Below are positions 8,601 through 11,192 of a stretch of 11,192 nt of DNA, piece by piece. A program made the position numbers and the translations under genes. The notes under the pieces are model-generated. The model saw only the letters and a list, made by a program, of their open reading frames with translations, was not told where the DNA came from and made no database searches. Each line of letters begins with the position of its first letter. Position 1 is the stretch's first letter. The stretch comes from an uncultured Bacillota bacterium (GTDB lineage Bacteria > Bacillota_I > Bacilli_A > RFN20 > CAG-826), in the NCBI GenBank assembly GCA_946623775.1, contig CAMORJ010000049.1, positions 1 to 11,192 of the forward strand. Direction: 5' to 3'.

Positions 8601-8816
8601 CACATATTCCTTGGAGTCGTATCTGGTCAACCCGGAATACTGGGCAATCCAAACATAGCCATCGTCTGTTTGACATAGCGCTTCGGCGCCCGAAACCTCC
8701 AAATCGACGGAAACTTCGGTCTTATCGCTCATGAAAGACTTGGATGGGGCCGAGCCCGCTCCAGCGCCCCCCAAGAGGGGAGCCAACAAAGCAAATGCCA
8801 GTAAAACGGTTTTCAT
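5694..8816 (-). CDS. Membrane sensor with beta-propeller, Y_Y_Y and HD-GYP domains (c-di-GMP phosphodiesterase)
   Basis: The 1040-residue protein starts with a signal peptide (about 1-22). Residues about 35-660 form an extracytoplasmic beta-propeller region with regulator-propeller motifs such as DDGYVWIAQYSGLTRYD (51-67) and YEGNLWVASH (291-300). A Y_Y_Y-type immunoglobulin-like domain follows at about 690-768, then one transmembrane helix at 777-800 and a short linker. The HD-GYP domain spans about 815-1000. Its key residues are intact: His838, H870-D871 with Gly873-Lys874, His899, H923-H924, the G931-Y932-P933 motif and Asp952. It should therefore hydrolyse cyclic di-GMP in the cytoplasm in response to an external ligand. 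The tail (1022-1040) is Pro/Glu/Lys-rich. Propeller plus Y_Y_Y is the sensor of Bacteroidota hybrid two-component systems, but here the kinase is replaced by HD-GYP. No GGDEF domain lies in the window. The start has no visible Shine-Dalgarno, yet the signal peptide fits it. Confidence 0.92.
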   Translation of the reverse strand: MKTVLLAFALLAPLLGGAGAGSAPSKSFMSDKTEVSVDLEVSGAEALCQTDDGYVWIAQYSGLTRYDSKEYVTYKSFTENGVEHSIINVRALASKENTLYVATSDNLFVYQDYEFSHIDADFGTIKDIILDDVNDLLYVSSSDKGATVYDTKNKTSKKVSGLESGNVNEIALDTKRGTYYYQLDSGVYDETGKEIFLYPTILDIYSYGDILYIGEKEGIVVRYNMETGSFLSDIVIPDQVNKMLYSPNDEVLFVGCENGLYCVSLAGEEPVTSSAGDLENKSQLVDLMIDYEGNLWVASHYIGASGVSIITKNALLELLYDDEVWKGLDKPPSFDRNIYAIERYGDILYIVSALHIYLYDMNQGKILPDNVLMETIQAYADQKTAEKRALGGDNETFVFTYAPKDVEVFNDKLYFAISGIGLVEYGPSAGAVAIYDADYISSHIAKTVGDPDLALTQAMRSLRSFDGYLAAGYSRGIVKFDGTNFSVMHVGSNILYINKSNQGKLVFDRTGGLFEVDDEFTTMTEIPTAVKGVSGNRLKFLVDGDYIYYNLNSRLFRLEKANGQYASKEITIPYVKGSLVELSKIEYNDKSGNTGYKYVIVSQTQIYIADSLDGDRLENFEFYDSTNGLQPIIANTSGYYDREGQKYYFQSTNGIYVYDFNETKDTTAPVKVGVASVELDGKSFFGNTINITKDTYRVTINLSVLGFRPNKGFSVYYKMDGIDKDYQTISDSERNINYTNLPGGDYAFHAYAVDEYGQRSNEINIHLIKEKKVNEHAWFWVISALLALSLVVGIAFLIIRQKTRQALRKQLEYKNITVESIQAIARTIDAKDEYTNGHSTRVGYYSKLIAQAMGMSDHDVDNIYYIALLHDIGKIAIPDKILNKPGRLTDEEFAVMKSHTTRGARILQGISTIPHIVEGAKSHHEKYDGSGYPEGLKGEEIPLVARIICAADCFDAMASKRVYKPAFTMETVIGEFKRCAGTQFDPHIAEIVVQMIESGKLKPLSMDNTYLGEDGKTHRVITPKPEEEKPEEPKPEGEDK

Positions 8817-8856
8817 CGTTGATTAAATTAACTTGTTTAACTTACTGTTCTAGATG

Positions 8857-8865
8857 ATTTTACCA
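8857..8865 (-). promoter_or_regulatory. Extended -10 promoter of the sensor gene
   Basis: The minus strand reads TGG-TAAAAT, an extended -10 element, with a predicted start near 8850 and a leader of about 34 nt. The -35 position carries no consensus and is covered by an inverted repeat. The same TGG extension precedes the -10 box of the lipoprotein gene. The leader is AT-rich and lacks a Shine-Dalgarno. Confidence 0.45.
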
Positions 8866-8878
8866 CATCGCAGAAGAT

Positions 8879-8909
8879 TTTCATCTAGCGTTCTTATACG
8901 CTAGTGAAA
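8879..8909. promoter_or_regulatory. Inverted repeat upstream of the sensor promoter
   Basis: CTAGCG (8885-8890) and CGCTAG (8899-8904) are exact reverse complements with an 8-bp spacer. The outer TTTCA/TGAAA extends the dyad to about 11 bp per arm with one bulged base. There is no U-tract on either strand, so it is unlikely to be a terminator. Its place over the -35 region of the sensor promoter suggests an operator or activator site. Confidence 0.45.
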
Positions 8910-8947
8910 GATTGAATGAAATCTGAGATTGCCGACAGCCCGCAGAT

Positions 8948-9148
8948 TCAGTTTTTTGTTTCAACGAACAAAGGTTCATCGGCATCAAGAAAATTAAAAA
9001 GAAGCGGGACGTGTATGCGATTTTCATTCAGAATCACGTACATAAAACCATTATCGCCGTGCATTTCAGGCGCAGATGCACCTATGTTGCGCTTCCCGTT
9101 TCTCAATGATCCCCTTTTCTTAACGTGTCCTTGGCATAGGGTCCACAT
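8948..9148 (-). CDS. Doubtful small reading frame, possible gene remnant
   Basis: The frame encodes 66 residues. Its C-terminal half, from GDNGFMYVILNENRIHVP onward, has the mixed hydrophobic and charged pattern of a real protein, and the basic N-terminal half contains CQGHVKKRGSLRNGKR. I do not recognise a family. No Shine-Dalgarno precedes the ATG, and no promoter is obvious. The opposite strand is also open over much of this stretch. It may be the remnant of a longer gene, or chance. Confidence 0.2.
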   Translation of the reverse strand: MWTLCQGHVKKRGSLRNGKRNIGASAPEMHGDNGFMYVILNENRIHVPLLFNFLDADEPLFVETKN

Positions 9149-9279
9149 TAAAGGCAGCGGTTTTGTTTTATAAATTGATTTGTTCGATTCAAAAAAGTTG
9201 GTATGAAAATTACAAAAGGTCGCTTTTTCGGTTCCCTCAGGCTCAAGGCCGCAACAGTCTCAACGTGCCTTGATTGGGC

Positions 9280-9386
9280 AGTTGGAACATAAGACGCAAG
9301 AGGTTGACACTAGGACGAGAACATATTGGGAACATGTTTGCCCAATTGCCAAAGCAGGGGTCTGCTGCTTAGTTGGAACATACGAC
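9280..9386. repeat. Pair of 16-bp direct repeats
   Basis: AGTTGGAACATAAGAC (9280-9295) and AGTTGGAACATACGAC (9371-9386) differ at one base and are 91 bp apart. They bracket the two hairpins described next. I know no element with this layout; it could be a decayed duplication, a recombination remnant or repeated binding sites. Confidence 0.55.
9325..9376. other. Two consecutive hairpins in the spacer
   Basis: ATTGGG (9325-9330) pairs with CCCAAT (9341-9346) around a 10-nt loop. Immediately after, CCAA (9349-9352) and AAGCAG (9352-9357) match TTGG (9373-9376) and CTGCTT (9365-9370), giving a second imperfect hairpin. Neither is followed by a U-tract. They lie beyond the ATPase stop and could be part of its 3' untranslated RNA or a structured RNA of their own. 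Confidence 0.35.
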
Positions 9387-9450
9387 TCTATTGCGTTCAG
9401 GGAACGGCGAAAAACAGACAAACAATAATTCAATTTACAATCAGGGAAAG

Positions 9451-10854
9451 CTATTCAAAAAACATCTTTTTTAAATCGATGAGGTGCAATTTTGGGTCAG
9501 AGGCAGAGAGCAAGCTATCACTGAATCCGGAGGCGGAGAACAAATAGAAGTCAATCGTGCTTAAGTTAGAAAGAGGGGGGACGCTGCAATCTTCTTTCAT
9601 GCCCCGGTATTCAGCAATACCTTTTGGGCTTTTGGAAAACTTGCATTCGCCGACAAGGCCCTTCCCTTTATTTTCGGCAACGATATCCACCTCAATGCTG
9701 CGACCAAGTTTTGAATGTTCGATCCGCATGTTTTGGAACTCTCGAAAAAAACAGGGGAGCATTCCGTTTTTGTTGAGATACGCAAGATATTCCATGCAGC
9801 TGGATTCGAATCGCCTTTCGATGAATCGCTCAATCTGTTCACTAAACTCAGCTTCAATGAGAGGGCCGTGCCCGCGTCGAATCCATTCCGCGTTTCGCCA
9901 CACAAAGCGGTAGTAGAAGGCCAGCATCGGATCGTCGATTCGATAATAAACGTTCCTCTCGGATCGGAAATCAGTCGCCCTTCTTAGCGTTCCACTTTCT
10001 ACAAGCTCAGCAAGGTATTTCGACACTTTGCTTGTGTCTGTCGAAAACCTTTCGGCCAAGGCGGTGACTGTCTCAACGCCTTCTGAAATCGCAGAAAGCA
10101 ATGAGGCATATAGGCCGCCAGTCGCAACATCGGAAGTAATCACCTTGCTCGGATCGTCGGTGAACATCGCGGTCCTCTCAAAGAATAGAGCGCGCAAATT
10201 TTCCCTAGCGGACTTACTTGGGTCAATCAAGGAAAGATAATAAGGAAACGTTCCCGTGATAGAGAGTATCCGTGCTTTCTCCTTTTGGTCCTCGATTCTC
10301 CTAAGCGCGAGACAAGCGTCTGGCCAACCGAACTTGAATAACTTAAGTTGGAACGTGTTCCTTTCATAAAGCGGGGCCTTCGTGTCTTTAATCTCTTTTT
10401 CGATAAACGACACGTTTGATCCGGTTAGCAGCAGCATCGATTTTCCTTTCGCAAACCTAAGGTCGATCGCTTTCTGGAGGGCGGATGGAAAGTCAGTGGC
10501 TTTTCGTTTGCCGTCCCTGGTTAACACAATGTTGGGGTATTCATCGATTACCAAAACCCCTTTCTCGCTGCCAAAATATTCGGAAATAGCGTCAAAGAAA
10601 TCAAACCAGTTGCTGAATGTCCCCACATAGGGTGAGCCGGTTTGCTTAGCGAAGTCATGAGAGAACATGGCTCGCAAGTCCCCATCATCGCTATCGGTAG
10701 CATAAAAAGTCAAAGACTTCTTATCGGCGACGAACATCTCGACAAGAGTTGTTTTCCCAATCCTGCGCTGCCCATATAGGTATCCAAACTCAAAACGTTC
10801 GCTGTTGTACTTGCTTTCCAATAGTGCCAGTTCTTCTTTTCTCCCGATTGCCAT
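9451..10854 (-). CDS. AAA ATPase of the COG1672/DUF234 type
   Basis: The 467-residue protein has an N-terminal P-loop ATPase domain (about 1-215): Walker A G28-QRRIGKTT36, Walker B VLVIDE ending at D104-E105, and a sensor-1-like TGSN at 144-147. A winged-helix segment follows at about 258-294 (LAERFSTDTSKVSKYLAEL). The DUF234-type C-terminal part starts near YRIDDPMLAFYYRFVWRN (304-321). It ends in a PD-(D/E)XK-like signature: E388-V-D390 then G402-E403-C-K405. This is the usual order and length for the archaeal-type ATPases spread widely among archaea and anaerobic bacteria, whose role is unclear; links to mobile DNA or defence are suspected, not shown. The start has GGGAG seven bases upstream. 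Its strong promoter with a palindromic operator sets it apart from the surface genes to the left. Confidence 0.88.
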   Translation of the reverse strand: MAIGRKEELALLESKYNSERFEFGYLYGQRRIGKTTLVEMFVADKKSLTFYATDSDDGDLRAMFSHDFAKQTGSPYVGTFSNWFDFFDAISEYFGSEKGVLVIDEYPNIVLTRDGKRKATDFPSALQKAIDLRFAKGKSMLLLTGSNVSFIEKEIKDTKAPLYERNTFQLKLFKFGWPDACLALRRIEDQKEKARILSITGTFPYYLSLIDPSKSARENLRALFFERTAMFTDDPSKVITSDVATGGLYASLLSAISEGVETVTALAERFSTDTSKVSKYLAELVESGTLRRATDFRSERNVYYRIDDPMLAFYYRFVWRNAEWIRRGHGPLIEAEFSEQIERFIERRFESSCMEYLAYLNKNGMLPCFFREFQNMRIEHSKLGRSIEVDIVAENKGKGLVGECKFSKSPKGIAEYRGMKEDCSVPPLSNLSTIDFYLFSASGFSDSLLSASDPKLHLIDLKKMFFE

Positions 10855-10870
10855 ACACCACTCCCAATAC

Positions 10871-10901
10871 GGAATACATTTTCAGGGAATACGTATTCCC
10901 T
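10871..10901. promoter_or_regulatory. Perfect 18-bp palindrome over the ATPase start site
   Basis: AGGGAATACGTATTCCCT at 10884-10901 is an exact palindrome. It begins four bases after the -10 box and covers the predicted start site near 10898. A further half-site, GGAATAC, lies at 10871-10877. The placement fits a repressor operator. The ATPase's own winged-helix segment makes autoregulation possible, but the binding protein is not identified. Confidence 0.65.
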
Positions 10902-10904
10902 ATA

Positions 10905-10932
10905 ATTATATCGCTTACTCTTATTCTTTCAA
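10905..10932 (-). promoter_or_regulatory. Promoter of the ATPase gene
   Basis: The minus strand reads TTGAAA (10927-10932), a 16-bp spacer and a perfect TATAAT (10905-10910). This is the best sigma-A-type promoter in the window. The start site would be near 10898, inside the palindrome, with a leader of about 44 nt. Confidence 0.75.
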
Positions 10933-11032
10933 TGGCAAAGCGGATCGTTGCCTGTTCACCTTTGACCAACAGCAAGCGGTAAGCCATCGGTTTTTTTGTC
11001 AATTTTATTTCGATGGCGTCTCAGGAATCCAC

Positions 11033-11192
11033 ATGTCAACAGTGTTGGAAAATCGAGGGGGTCGCATCACCAAGGAACGCGTTTCTTGCAGAAGTTTTCG
11101 AAAAAGGCGCAGGCTTAAATGTCCTGATCGCCGCCAAGAAGAAGCATATTCTCAAATCGAGGAAGCCACCAATCGCGATATCCAGCGCGCGA
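11033..11192 (+). CDS. Possible start of a divergent gene, cut by the window edge
   Basis: From an ATG with CAGGA a few bases upstream, 53 codons remain open to the window edge. The translation begins MSTVLENRGGRITKERV and continues strongly basic, then hydrophilic and helical (QEEAYSQIEEATNRDIQRA). This composition suits a nucleic-acid-binding N-terminus. The same frame is open far upstream as well, and a second plus frame from an ATG at 11013 is also open to the edge, so chance is a real possibility. If real, it is transcribed divergently from the ATPase gene. Confidence 0.3.
   Translation, partial: MSTVLENRGGRITKERVSCRSFRKRRRLKCPDRRQEEAYSQIEEATNRDIQRA

Larger units (their letters stand above)
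8817..9450. other. Long intergenic region between the sensor and ATPase genes
   Basis: This stretch of about 630 bp holds the sensor promoter and its inverted repeat on the left, one doubtful small reading frame in the middle (8948-9148) and a repeat-rich, hairpin-rich part on the right (about 9270-9450). No classical terminator for the ATPase gene is seen; after its TAG there is AT-rich DNA and a TTTTT run without a stable stem in front. No recognised RNA gene or mobile element is present. The region may be a degraded gene or a structured non-coding locus. Confidence 0.5.
10855..11192. other. Right-edge region upstream of the ATPase gene
   Basis: About 340 bp hold the ATPase promoter and operator on the left and, beyond 11010, two plus-strand frames that stay open to the end of the window. 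Nothing here identifies a family. No terminator, RNA gene or insertion-sequence end is recognised. Confidence 0.5.

Noticed and set aside
8916..9173. Plus-strand frame of 85 codons in the long spacer
   Set aside because: No ribosome site or promoter, and its translation is less protein-like than the doubtful minus-strand frame over the same bases.
10790..11002. Minus-strand frame of 70 codons across the ATPase promoter
   Set aside because: It needs a TTG start, runs through the promoter and palindrome, and overlaps the ATPase start in another frame.

Overview
The window carries five complete protein genes, all on the minus strand, so transcription runs from right to left. Coding density is high. 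Most starts have Gram-positive-type Shine-Dalgarno sequences (AAAGGAGGT, GAAGGAG, GGGAG), and there are two secreted lipoproteins with clear lipoboxes, one followed by a Ser/Pro/Glu-rich linker. Together with moderate GC this suggests a monoderm Bacillota, perhaps an uncultured gut Bacilli or Erysipelotrichales-like lineage. The assignment is an inference from gene style; there is no rRNA or other marker gene in the window. I see no tRNA, rRNA, CRISPR array or intact insertion sequence.

Layout from left to right. 1-229: AT-rich non-coding DNA with a cluster of dyad repeats, then a rho-independent terminator. 230-2491: a 753-residue lipoprotein of unknown function. 2558-3295: an alpha/beta-hydrolase esterase with its own promoter. 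3462-5618: a secreted S41-family (tail-specific/tricorn-like) peptidase lipoprotein. 5694-8816: a 1040-residue membrane sensor with an extracytoplasmic beta-propeller, a Y_Y_Y domain, one transmembrane helix and an intact HD-GYP domain (c-di-GMP phosphodiesterase). 8817-9450: about 630 bp without a convincing gene, holding the sensor promoter, a weak small reading frame and a repeat-rich, hairpin-rich stretch. 9451-10854: an AAA ATPase of the COG1672/DUF234 type with a winged-helix segment and a PD-(D/E)XK-like C-terminus. 10855-11192: the ATPase promoter with a perfect 18-bp palindrome over its predicted start site, then two reading frames open to the right edge.

The leftmost four genes look like a co-directional surface set: a sensor reading an extracellular cue and lowering c-di-GMP, next to a surface peptidase, a cytosolic-type esterase and a surface lipoprotein. 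Each appears to have its own promoter-like element (a -10 box, often with TGG in front, and a poor or absent -35), so they may be a co-regulated cluster rather than one strict operon. The ATPase is a separate unit with the strongest promoter in the window, and it may be accessory DNA. The most unusual items are the propeller/HD-GYP sensor and its neighbours, the palindromic operator of the ATPase, and the structured spacer between 9270 and 9380.
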